From assembly GCA_023426575.1 (NCBI GenBank), contig JAFAAL010000051.1:1-20718 (forward strand): a DNA stretch of 20,718 bases, in the 5' to 3' direction. Shown here piece by piece: positions 1-6,189 of this stretch. This DNA comes from Bacillota bacterium (GTDB taxonomy: Bacteria > Bacillota > Clostridia > Saccharofermentanales > DTU023). The notes under the pieces are model-generated. The model worked only from the letters and a program-made list of their open reading frames with translations. It had not been told where the DNA came from and did not search any database. Every line of letters starts with the position of its first letter. Position 1 is the stretch's first letter. The translations under genes were made by a program, and so were the position numbers.

Positions 1-179
1 AGCAGAATCTTGAGGAGTGAGATACAGCGACCGGCAGCAGACCAGCTGTGGCAGATACCACAGCTCGCTGCCTCACCGATGCCGCCCTTCTTGTTCTGCC
101 TCTTGCTGCCACTCGAGGAGCAAGAGACATCGTATTTGGCACTCTCTGCCAGTATCTTTAATTTCTCTAATTGGTCCAT
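1..179 (-). CDS. Radical SAM protein, UDG-linked DNA modification/repair family (N-terminal part, cut by window edge)
   Basis: Reading leftward from an ATG at 179-177, the frame stays open to the window edge and gives 59 residues beginning MDQLEKLKILAESAKYDVS. It continues with a CSSSGS motif, a GGIGEA segment, GICHSWSAAGRCISLLKILL and then the edge. I recognise this N-terminus as that of the putative DNA modification/repair radical SAM family (TIGR03916 type), which is usually encoded beside a uracil-DNA-glycosylase-related partner. The radical SAM CxxxCxxC motif would follow beyond the edge, so it cannot be checked. A ribosome site (GAGGTGAG) lies just before the ATG. The palindrome at 193-210 sits 14 bp upstream of the start. 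The biochemical role of the family is not settled, and the DNA-repair label comes from its genomic partnership. Confidence 0.87.
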   Translation of the reverse strand, partial: MDQLEKLKILAESAKYDVSCSSSGSKRQNKKGGIGEAASCGICHSWSAAGRCISLLKIL

Positions 180-192
180 CACTCACCTCGCG

Positions 193-210
193 AGTGAACG
201 TTCGTTCACT
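193..210. promoter_or_regulatory. Perfect palindromic operator (candidate LexA/SOS box or TetR-type site)
   Basis: AGTGAACGTTCGTTCACT is an inverted repeat with 8-bp arms around TT. Its core, 196-207, is GAAC-GTTC-GTTC, which fits the Firmicute LexA (DinR) core GAAC-N4-GTTC. TetR-family operators can look the same. It lies between the radical SAM start (179) and the ABC exporter (429), closer to the former. Confidence 0.6.
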
Positions 211-254
211 TTATGAGGTTCATGATAACACGAAGTGAAGTTTATTGCATCTTT

Positions 255-327
255 TTAGGCTTTTTCTAAAATCTTCTTCTTGAGGGCCCAGAGGATGTAG
301 AAGAGACTGACGCCGAGGTCGTTTCAT
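255..327 (-). other. Possible remnant of a small membrane protein, frame-shifted from its start
   Basis: A good ribosome site (AAAGGAG, 6 nt before an ATG at 327-325) precedes a short minus-strand frame. The ATG frame itself gives an unconvincing 35-residue peptide ending at 220. One base away, 323-255 encodes DLGVSLFYILWALKKK followed by ILEKA and a stop, which looks like a membrane segment with a basic tail. This could be a gene broken near its start, or coincidence. I do not recognise a family. The rest of 180-428 shows no convincing gene; a clear promoter for the plus-strand ABC gene was not found. Confidence 0.2.
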
Positions 328-428
328 CTTTTTCTCCTTTAATAGAACTTGAGCAACATTCTAGCGTATTTTCAGCCGCCCTGTCCTCCTTCCCGTATCA
401 TCACTTATTGAGTCCAAGGAGAGAATAG

Positions 429-1343
429 ATGGAAAAAATAATCAGAGTGAGTGAACTGCAAAAGTCATTTGGCAAGATCGAGGCCGTTAAGAAGATTTCC
501 TTTGAGGTCAGGCCGCGAGAGCTCTTTGCCTTCCTAGGCCCCAATGGCGCGGGCAAGTCGACGACAATTGACATGCTCTGTACCTACCTCTGCCCTAACG
601 GCGGCAGCATCGAGATCGCAGGCTACGAGGTCGGCCGCGATAATGCAAAAATTCGCGAGATGATCGGGGTTATTCACCAGAAATCTCTACTGGACGATCT
701 CTTGACTGTCCGCGACAATCTCTCCCTGCGGGCGGGGATCTCTGGCCTCCACGGCTCTGAAATCAAGAAGGCCGTTCAGCGCGTCGCTGAGATCACAGAG
801 ATTGAAAACTTTCTGGGCCAGCGCTATGGTCAGCTCTCTGGTGGCCAGCGGCGCCGTGTCGACATTGCCAGGGGACTGCTCTTAGAACCCCAGATTCTCT
901 TCCTCGACGAGCCGACCACAGGTCTCGACCCGCAGAGCCGCAACAATATCTGGCAGTTCATCAGCCAGCTCCAAAAAGAGATGGGCATCACCGTCTTCCT
1001 CACGACGCACTATCTGGAGGAAGCGGCACAGGCAGACTACGTCGTCATCATCGATCACGGTCAGGTTGCGGCCGAGGGCACGCCCGAGGAATTGCGCGAG
1101 GCCCACAGCGCACACCGCCTGATCATCGAAAGTCCGAAGAGAGAAGAGCTCATACGCTATTTCAAGGAGAAGAATTTGAGCTATGAGCAGAAAAACGACA
1201 GCTATATCCTCCGGCTCGAGAGCACGCGCTCAGCTCTGCCAATTCTCGAGGACCTGAAAGAAGAGCTGAGATCCTTTGAAATGATCAAGGGGACACTCGA
1301 CGATGCCTTCCTCGAGATTACGGGAAAGGAGATCCGCTCATGA
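429..1343 (+). CDS. ABC-2 exporter ATP-binding protein (DrrA/CcmA-like)
   Basis: This 304-residue protein is a cytoplasmic ATPase that powers the permease encoded next to it. Walker A is GPNGAGKST (residues 37-45), the Q-loop Gln is near 84, the signature LSGGQ is at 136-140, Walker B ILFLDE is at 156-161 and the switch His is 194. All key residues are present. The extra C-terminal part (about 220-304), ending GTLDDAFLEITGK, is typical of the daunorubicin-resistance/ABC-2 exporter ATPases. The ATG follows AAGGAGAGAATAG. Its TGA overlaps the next ATG (ATGA), so the two genes are translationally coupled. The substrate is unknown; drugs, lipids or peptides are all possible for this family. Confidence 0.92.
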   Translation: MEKIIRVSELQKSFGKIEAVKKISFEVRPRELFAFLGPNGAGKSTTIDMLCTYLCPNGGSIEIAGYEVGRDNAKIREMIGVIHQKSLLDDLLTVRDNLSLRAGISGLHGSEIKKAVQRVAEITEIENFLGQRYGQLSGGQRRRVDIARGLLLEPQILFLDEPTTGLDPQSRNNIWQFISQLQKEMGITVFLTTHYLEEAAQADYVVIIDHGQVAAEGTPEELREAHSAHRLIIESPKREELIRYFKEKNLSYEQKNDSYILRLESTRSALPILEDLKEELRSFEMIKGTLDDAFLEITGKEIRS

Positions 1344-2173
1344 GATACTACCTATTACGAAACCTCAAACTCTACTTCCAGGACAAGGTGACGATCTTTT
1401 TCTCCTTCCTCTCCCCCGTCATTTTTATCGGGCTCTATTTTGGCTTCTTCCGACAGATGAACGACGGACAGCAGGGCCTGATCTCAGACTACATGATGCT
1501 CTCGGCGCTGACCGTCCTGACGATTTTCAACACAGTCCTCGGCGGACTCTCAAGAGTCGTCGATGACGAGCTCAGCGGGGCGCGAAAGGACTTTCTCGTC
1601 ACGCCACTTTCCAATCGCAGTCTGGCCCTCGGCATTGTCGGCAGCGCCGCCCTCATTGGCATGAGCTTTGGCTTCATCTTCATCGCCGCCATGCAGGCTG
1701 TCCTCGCCCTCCTCGGGCACGAGCTCTTAAGCCTTGGCGCAATCTTAAAGCTCCTCCCCCTCACGCTCTTCATCGCCCTCTTCTTTGCCGTCTTGATCTA
1801 TGTCCCCCTCTCCTACATCAAAAGTCGCGGAGGCTACGCCGCCTTCTCCTCCCTGACGGGCTCTGGTATCGGCTTCCTCTCGGGCATGTTCCTCCCAATT
1901 GGCATGCTCTCAGGCGGCTTCCTGCTCTTTGCAAAACTCTTTCCCGTCACGCACGCGACGCGCCTCTTCAAGCAAGTCGTCGCCCTGGACAAAGAGGAAC
2001 TCTTCTTCGGCGGTATGCCCGAGCTCGCCCTCACGAAACTTAAAGAATTTCTTGGTCTCAGCATGAGTCTCGGCGAGACCAAGATCAGCTGGCAGCTCTC
2101 GCTGGTCTACCTCCTGCCCCTCGGCGCCCTCTTCTCGCTCTGGGCCATCAGACGCGCCCGTCGCGGCAGTTAG
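1340..2173 (+). CDS. ABC-2 type permease
   Basis: This 277-residue integral membrane protein is the partner of the ATPase whose stop codon it overlaps. It opens with RYYLLRNLKLYFQDK, the usual short amphipathic N-terminus of ABC-2 permeases, followed by about six hydrophobic segments (roughly 16-36, 46-68, 95-122, 130-152, 165-195 and 250-268). The loop after the second segment, with DDELSGARKDFLVTPLSNRS, matches the conserved region of the ABC2_membrane family. The ribosome site AAGGAG lies within the upstream gene, 8 nt before the ATG. The 3' end runs 26 bp into the 3' end of the convergent fetB gene, leaving no space for a terminator. The exported substrate cannot be told from sequence. 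Confidence 0.88.
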   Translation: MRYYLLRNLKLYFQDKVTIFFSFLSPVIFIGLYFGFFRQMNDGQQGLISDYMMLSALTVLTIFNTVLGGLSRVVDDELSGARKDFLVTPLSNRSLALGIVGSAALIGMSFGFIFIAAMQAVLALLGHELLSLGAILKLLPLTLFIALFFAVLIYVPLSYIKSRGGYAAFSSLTGSGIGFLSGMFLPIGMLSGGFLLFAKLFPVTHATRLFKQVVALDKEELFFGGMPELALTKLKEFLGLSMSLGETKISWQLSLVYLLPLGALFSLWAIRRARRGS

Positions 2174-2954
2174 ACCCCTCGCGCCACTGCAAGCGCTTGT
2201 TAAAATAGCTCTTGTAGCCGAGCTGCACGGCAAGAAAGACCGTAATCGTCACGCTGCCAAGAATCCCCATCATGATCGCAATCTGGTATTGAATGGCCGT
2301 CAGCGGCGAGACCCCAGAGAGAATCTGACCCGTCATCATCCCGGGTAAGAAGACGATGCCCATGCCGAGCATGGAATTGACCGTCGGCATAATCGCCGCG
2401 TCAAAGGCCCCCGCCACGATCTCCCGACAGGCCTCCCGAGGCGTGGCCCCGAGCATCAGGGCCGCTTCGATCATCTCTCGCTCCCTCTCCATCCGCAGCG
2501 TCAGCTGATTGATGCCGAGGGCAACCCCCGTCATCGAGTTGCCGATGAGCATACCGGCCAGCGGGATGAAATAACGCGGTTCATACCACGGCTTGAGGCC
2601 GACGACGATGAGGAGGAAGTAGAAGAGGACGACGGTCGTTCCGACGGCAATCGCCATCGCAATGATCTCTTTCAGCTGCCGCGAGAGCGGCGCCTTGATT
2701 CGCCCATAGATATTAAAGATCGAAAAGGCAATCATCACAGTCAGGATCAGGAGGGTCAGATAGGGTGAGGGATGGGCAAAGAGATAGATCAGAAGATAGC
2801 CCATCAAGATGAGTTGGAGGGTCATCCGCACGGAGGCAATGAGAATCTCGCGCGTCCTAGAAATTCCCCGCGCCTTGACGGCGATCAGGGCGATGACCAC
2901 GAAGACATAGGCAGAGGCGAGCTGGATGAGACTAAGTTGCATCACGGGATCCAT
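2148..2954 (-). CDS. fetB: FetB-like metal exporter permease (UPF0014)
   Basis: This 268-residue protein is the membrane half of the FetAB ABC exporter, shown in E. coli to export iron and help against oxidative stress. About seven membrane segments are visible. The family's conserved cytoplasmic region is clear: ISRTREILIASVRMTLQLI near the N-terminus, GMLIGNSMTGVALGINQL in the middle, then EREMIEAALMLGATPREA. The ATG directly abuts the stop codon of fetA, with GGAGGT 7 nt upstream inside fetA. The C-terminal tail after YFNKRLQW (about 11 residues, charged) is the part that overlaps the convergent permease gene by 26 bp, and it may be an extension past the usual family end. Specificity for iron is inherited from the E. 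coli homologue. Confidence 0.9.
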   Translation of the reverse strand: MDPVMQLSLIQLASAYVFVVIALIAVKARGISRTREILIASVRMTLQLILMGYLLIYLFAHPSPYLTLLILTVMIAFSIFNIYGRIKAPLSRQLKEIIAMAIAVGTTVVLFYFLLIVVGLKPWYEPRYFIPLAGMLIGNSMTGVALGINQLTLRMEREREMIEAALMLGATPREACREIVAGAFDAAIMPTVNSMLGMGIVFLPGMMTGQILSGVSPLTAIQYQIAIMMGILGSVTITVFLAVQLGYKSYFNKRLQWREGSNCRDGRV

Positions 2955-3602
2955 CTAGATGACCTCCTCGATACGTCCTTCAGAGAGGACAATGCGCTGG
3001 CTGGCATAGCGCTCGGCCAGCGGCTCGGCGTGGGTGACCATGATGAGCTGGAAGCGGCGCGTCCGAGACTCTTCCTGGATAAGCTGAATGAGCTTCTCCT
3101 CAGCCTCTCGATCCAGCGCAGAAAATGGCTCGTCGAGGAGGAGGACCTCCGGCGTCAAGAGCAAAACACGCGCCAGAGACAGGCGCTGCCTCTCCCCACC
3201 CGAGAGCTTCTCACAAGAGGCATCCAGCGCCTTCTCGAGGCCCACACGTGCGAGGACAGAGTTCATTTCTGATGCATCCGCAGCTGCTATGCCCTGATAC
3301 CTCCTGCCGAGATTGAGGTTCTCCGCCACAGTGCCTGAGACTATAAGGGCCGATTGCGGGAGCATGATGACGCGGCGTCTCAGCTCCAGCGGCTCGCAGC
3401 TTTCCAGATCCTGACCGCGATAGAAGACGCGGCCCTGATCGGGACTCAAGAGGTGATTAAAAATCTTCAGGAGCGTCGACTTGCCGCTCCCGCTTTCCCC
3501 AACGAGGCAAGTGAGTCTTGAATCATGGACCTCGAGCTCGGGAATGTCGAGAATCCCCTTGTACTTTAAATCTTGAACAGTAAAAATCGGCAAATTTGAC
3601 AT
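2955..3602 (-). CDS. fetA: FetA-like metal exporter ATP-binding protein
   Basis: This 215-residue ABC ATPase is first in the fetAB operon. Walker A is GESGSGKST (35-43), Q-loop Gln 83, signature LSGGE (133-137), Walker B VLLLDE (153-158) and switch His 191; all are intact. The short length without extra domains and the immediate junction with a UPF0014 permease identify the family. The start is the ATG at 3602-3600, preceded by GGGAGGGAG. An extended -10 element (TGTTAGAAT) lies about 25 bp upstream of the start. The promoter region is shared with a divergent gene and holds two inverted repeats. I see no Fur-like or PerR-like box, so metal control is not evident. Confidence 0.9.
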   Translation of the reverse strand: MSNLPIFTVQDLKYKGILDIPELEVHDSRLTCLVGESGSGKSTLLKIFNHLLSPDQGRVFYRGQDLESCEPLELRRRVIMLPQSALIVSGTVAENLNLGRRYQGIAAADASEMNSVLARVGLEKALDASCEKLSGGERQRLSLARVLLLTPEVLLLDEPFSALDREAEEKLIQLIQEESRTRRFQLIMVTHAEPLAERYASQRIVLSEGRIEEVI

Positions 3603-3626
3603 CTAAAAACTCCCTCCCGCCTCCCT

Positions 3627-3635
3627 ATTCTAACA
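3627..3635 (-). promoter_or_regulatory. Extended -10 promoter for fetAB
   Basis: On the minus strand this reads TGT-TAGAAT, an extended -10 element (TGn plus a 5/6 match to TATAAT). It would give a start of transcription near 3620, about 18 nt before the fetA ATG. No good -35 box is seen, as is usual for extended -10 promoters. Confidence 0.5.
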
Positions 3636-3639
3636 AATC

Positions 3640-3669
3640 AAGAGCGGCTCTTTTAAGAAAATCTTAAAA
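3640..3669. promoter_or_regulatory. Two abutting inverted repeats between divergent promoters
   Basis: AAGAGCGGCTCTT (3640-3652) has perfect 6-bp arms with a 1-bp centre. TTTTAAGA-AAA-TCTTAAAA (3651-3669) has perfect 8-bp arms. They lie just upstream of the fetAB -10 and just before the -35 of the DUF2975 gene, a place where a repressor could control both. The single-base centre of the first makes it a protein-binding site rather than an RNA hairpin. Confidence 0.5.
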
Positions 3670-3678
3670 AAACATTCA

Positions 3679-3707
3679 TTGTTTCTCGTTGAATCTTCAT
3701 CTAAAAT
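3679..3707 (+). promoter_or_regulatory. Candidate promoter for DUF2975-XRE operon
   Basis: TTGTTT (3679-3684), a 17-bp spacer and TAAAAT (3702-3707) resemble a sigma-A promoter with a good -10 and a weak -35. It lies about 26 bp before the ATG at 3733. Confidence 0.45.
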
Positions 3708-3732
3708 CATGGAAAAAGCCCCAGGAGGTCCT

Positions 3733-4209
3733 ATGAAAAAGTTTAACCAGATCCTGACCGTCATCTCCCTCATTGCAGGGATTGCGATCAATGCCCTCAT
3801 GTTCTTTATCTTTTATCTCTTCTCTGAGAACTACGCCTTTTATAATCCAGAGATTGCCTACATGCAATACCCGATGCTGGGTCTGGTCTACCTCATGTTG
3901 AGCGGATTTCTGCTCGCCTTAGTGATCGCCCTGATCCTCGTCCTCAAGAGCCGTGGCGAATCGATCTTTAAGCAGAAGACGGTTCGAGCTCTGCGCTGGA
4001 TGGGCCACGCCTTCCTCTTCTCCTTTTTCTCTTGTCTTGCCATCTATCTCTATAGCTACAGTCAGCTCGCTTCAGGTATGGGCCTCATCGGCGCCTATAT
4101 CATCCTTGCCCTCGCCATGTGCTTTGTGGCGATGAATGTCATCTACTTCCTCGCCAATCTCTTCGAGCGTGCCGTCTTCTATAAAGAAGAAAGTGATCTG
4201 CTGGTGTAA
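3733..4209 (+). CDS. DUF2975 family membrane protein
   Basis: This 158-residue membrane protein has four hydrophobic segments (about 6-30, 48-71, 90-110 and 116-146), with basic residues in the loops. I chose the ATG at 3733 rather than an in-frame ATG at 3679, because AGGAGGT lies a few bases before 3733 and the upstream part looks like promoter sequence. The size, the four-segment pattern and the XRE gene immediately downstream match the DUF2975 family, which is regularly found beside a small YozG-type regulator. Its molecular function is unknown; a role as a membrane partner or sensor for the regulator is only a guess. One base separates its stop from the next ATG. Confidence 0.75.
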   Translation: MKKFNQILTVISLIAGIAINALMFFIFYLFSENYAFYNPEIAYMQYPMLGLVYLMLSGFLLALVIALILVLKSRGESIFKQKTVRALRWMGHAFLFSFFSCLAIYLYSYSQLASGMGLIGAYIILALAMCFVAMNVIYFLANLFERAVFYKEESDLLV

Positions 4210-4210
4210 T

Positions 4211-4426
4211 ATGGCTATTGTCGTCAATTTAGATCTCATCCTCGCCCAACGCAAGATGCAACTGACAGAGCTCAGCGAGGCCGTTGGCATCAATATCAAC
4301 AATCTCTCGATCCTAAAGACCGGCAAGGCGCGCGCCATCCGCTTCTCCACTCTAAACGAAATCTGTCGCGTCCTCGACTGCCAACCTGGCGATATCCTCG
4401 CCTATGTCGAGGAAAGCTCACATTAA
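4211..4426 (+). CDS. Small XRE-family (YozG-like) transcriptional regulator
   Basis: This 71-residue protein is a single Cro/C1-type helix-turn-helix domain. The pattern LDLILAQRKMQLTELSEAVG (residues 7-26) followed by ININNLSILKTGKARAIRF and ICRVLDCQPGDILAYVEE is typical of the compact XRE regulators that follow DUF2975 genes. An upstream in-frame ATG at 4136 lies inside the DUF2975 gene and is unlikely to be used. The chosen ATG is one base after the previous stop, so translational coupling is likely. The protein probably controls its own promoter; the inverted repeats at 3640-3669 are candidate targets. Its 3' end overlaps the convergent ABC exporter gene by 4 bp. Confidence 0.88.
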   Translation: MAIVVNLDLILAQRKMQLTELSEAVGININNLSILKTGKARAIRFSTLNEICRVLDCQPGDILAYVEESSH

Positions 4427-6189
4427 TCTTGTCCATTCGAGACAGTCTTCGCCTGCTCCTCATACATCTTGGCGTAGGCACCGCCCTGCCGCAAGAGCGA
4501 TTCATGGGTGCCGACTTCCACAATCTCGCCATGATCCATGACATAGATTCTATCGGCATCTTGAATGGTCGAGAGCCGATGCGCAATGATCAGGGTCGTC
4601 CGACCGTGCTTGAGCTCCTCGATGCCTCGCTGAATCATCGCCTCCGTTTCGGAGTCGATATTGGCAGTCGCCTCGTCGAGGATCAGGATCTCTGGCTGAC
4701 TGGCGAGCGCCCGCGCGAAGACGACGAGCTGCCGCTCCCCGAGGGAGAAGTCCTTGCCTCCATCACTCACTCGAGTATCGAGACCAGATTCGAGTCGCGC
4801 AAGGAGGCCCTGCCCCCCGACCCGAATCAGGGCCTCCTCTGCCTCAGCATGCCCTATCCCTGGCTGCCCCAGCGCAATATTGTCGTAGATCGTCCCCGCA
4901 AAAAGATAGGGGTCTTGCAGGACAATTGCCATCTTCTCACGTAGTGTGAGGACTGGCATCGTCTTAAGATCGTGTCCACCGACAAAAATCTTGCCAGAGC
5001 GCAGCGGATAGAAGCCGAAGATGAGATTCATAATCGTCGACTTGCCTGAACCTGTCGCTCCGACAAAGGCGGCCGTCTGGCCAGGCGCCACCGTGAAGCT
5101 GACATTTTTGAGGACAGACTCCTCCCGATAGGCAAAATTGACCTCTTGGAATGCCACTGACGCGTCAAAGGCCTCAAGCACCCCCTCTTTCTCATCAATT
5201 GTCTCTTCACTTAAGAGTTCAAAGATGTGATCGGCGGCGGCTTTTGCCCGTTCAAAATCGCCCATGCGCATCATGATATTGTTCATCTGGCTGATCAGCC
5301 TCATCAGATAGTCTATGAAGACATAGAGGCTGCCGAGGGGCACGGCCCAGCGCGCCGTCAGCTCGCCGAAGCCAAAATAAGCCAGAGCTAAAAAGATCAT
5401 GAGGTTCCCGATCACTTCTGAGAGATTATGGGTGCTATAGGACCAGAGCTTGGTCATCTCAAGGGAATTTTGATACGCCTGCTGATTGAGCTTTTCAAAG
5501 TCTGACTCGACACGCTCTTCCCGATTGAGGCTCTGGATAATAGGCATACCCTGCACGCTTTCAGAGATATTGGCACTGATTTCGGCAAGCTTGCGCCTGG
5601 CTCGATAGGCAAAGATCTGTGATTTCCGCTTAAAGTCCCAGATGCCCAGAAGCATCAGGGGGATGGGAATCAGGGCCATGAGGAAGAGGTTTGGATCCAG
5701 GCGGAAGAGGGAGAGATAGATGCCGAGGGCCAGAATGATGGCGAGGAGGATATTGACGAGAATTCCGCCAAAGAGGTCTCGCACCGTCCTCGTATCGTTA
5801 CTGACTCTTGAGACGACATGACCCGTCGGGACATTATCGTAGTAGCGAATGGGCAATCTCTTCAAGTGACGGAAGAGATCGTTTTGGATATTCCTGGCGA
5901 TATTATTACCCGCATATTGGAGCATATAGCCGGAGGCATAGGACAAGAGCGTCGAGCTCAGAAGATAGAGGCCAAAGCGCAAAAAGGAGTCTAAGAAAAC
6001 GCTATTGTCTTGCATCGCTGTGATCAGCGCCTCACGATTGAGGAGCGAGGCGATGATGAGGGGCGTCTTGACGGCAAAGTAGACCGAAGCCACCTCGAGC
6101 AAGATGCCAATCCCAAGCGTCAGCGCTGAGGATTGAGCATATTTTAAGATGAGACCCCACCTTTTCTTCGCTGTGATCTTCTTATTCAT
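4423..6189 (-). CDS. Heterodimeric ABC exporter subunit with catalytic Walker B and deviant signature (BmrD/TM288-like)
   Basis: This 588-residue half-transporter has six membrane segments in its first 310 residues and a nucleotide-binding domain after about 340. Walker A is GATGSGKST (377-385), Walker B ILILDE with catalytic Glu506, and the switch His is 537. The signature is FSLGE (481-485) instead of LSGGQ. This is the pattern of the catalytic-Glu subunit in heterodimeric multidrug exporters such as BmrCD (YheI/YheH), LmrCD and TM287/288, where its odd signature completes the partner's degenerate site. The ATG overlaps the end of the partner gene, with GGAGGAGG just upstream. Likely role: ATP-driven efflux of drugs or amphiphiles; the substrate is unknown. 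Confidence 0.9.
   Translation of the reverse strand: MNKKITAKKRWGLILKYAQSSALTLGIGILLEVASVYFAVKTPLIIASLLNREALITAMQDNSVFLDSFLRFGLYLLSSTLLSYASGYMLQYAGNNIARNIQNDLFRHLKRLPIRYYDNVPTGHVVSRVSNDTRTVRDLFGGILVNILLAIILALGIYLSLFRLDPNLFLMALIPIPLMLLGIWDFKRKSQIFAYRARRKLAEISANISESVQGMPIIQSLNREERVESDFEKLNQQAYQNSLEMTKLWSYSTHNLSEVIGNLMIFLALAYFGFGELTARWAVPLGSLYVFIDYLMRLISQMNNIMMRMGDFERAKAAADHIFELLSEETIDEKEGVLEAFDASVAFQEVNFAYREESVLKNVSFTVAPGQTAAFVGATGSGKSTIMNLIFGFYPLRSGKIFVGGHDLKTMPVLTLREKMAIVLQDPYLFAGTIYDNIALGQPGIGHAEAEEALIRVGGQGLLARLESGLDTRVSDGGKDFSLGERQLVVFARALASQPEILILDEATANIDSETEAMIQRGIEELKHGRTTLIIAHRLSTIQDADRIYVMDHGEIVEVGTHESLLRQGGAYAKMYEEQAKTVSNGQD

Noticed and set aside
10..238. Plus-strand frames at the left edge
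   Set aside because: The opposite strand carries a strong match to a radical SAM family N-terminus with its own ribosome site, so these are shadows.
220..327. 35-residue minus-strand frame starting at the ATG with a good ribosome site
   Set aside because: Composition is not protein-like and the neighbouring frame looks more like real coding sequence; kept only as a possible broken gene.
2772..3316. Plus-strand frames opposite fetB and fetA
   Set aside because: No domain similarity and charged composition typical of antisense frames; fetAB is clear on the other strand.
3640..3652. AAGAGCGGCTCTT as a terminator hairpin
   Set aside because: A one-base loop cannot form a hairpin with the full stem, and its place between divergent promoters fits an operator better.
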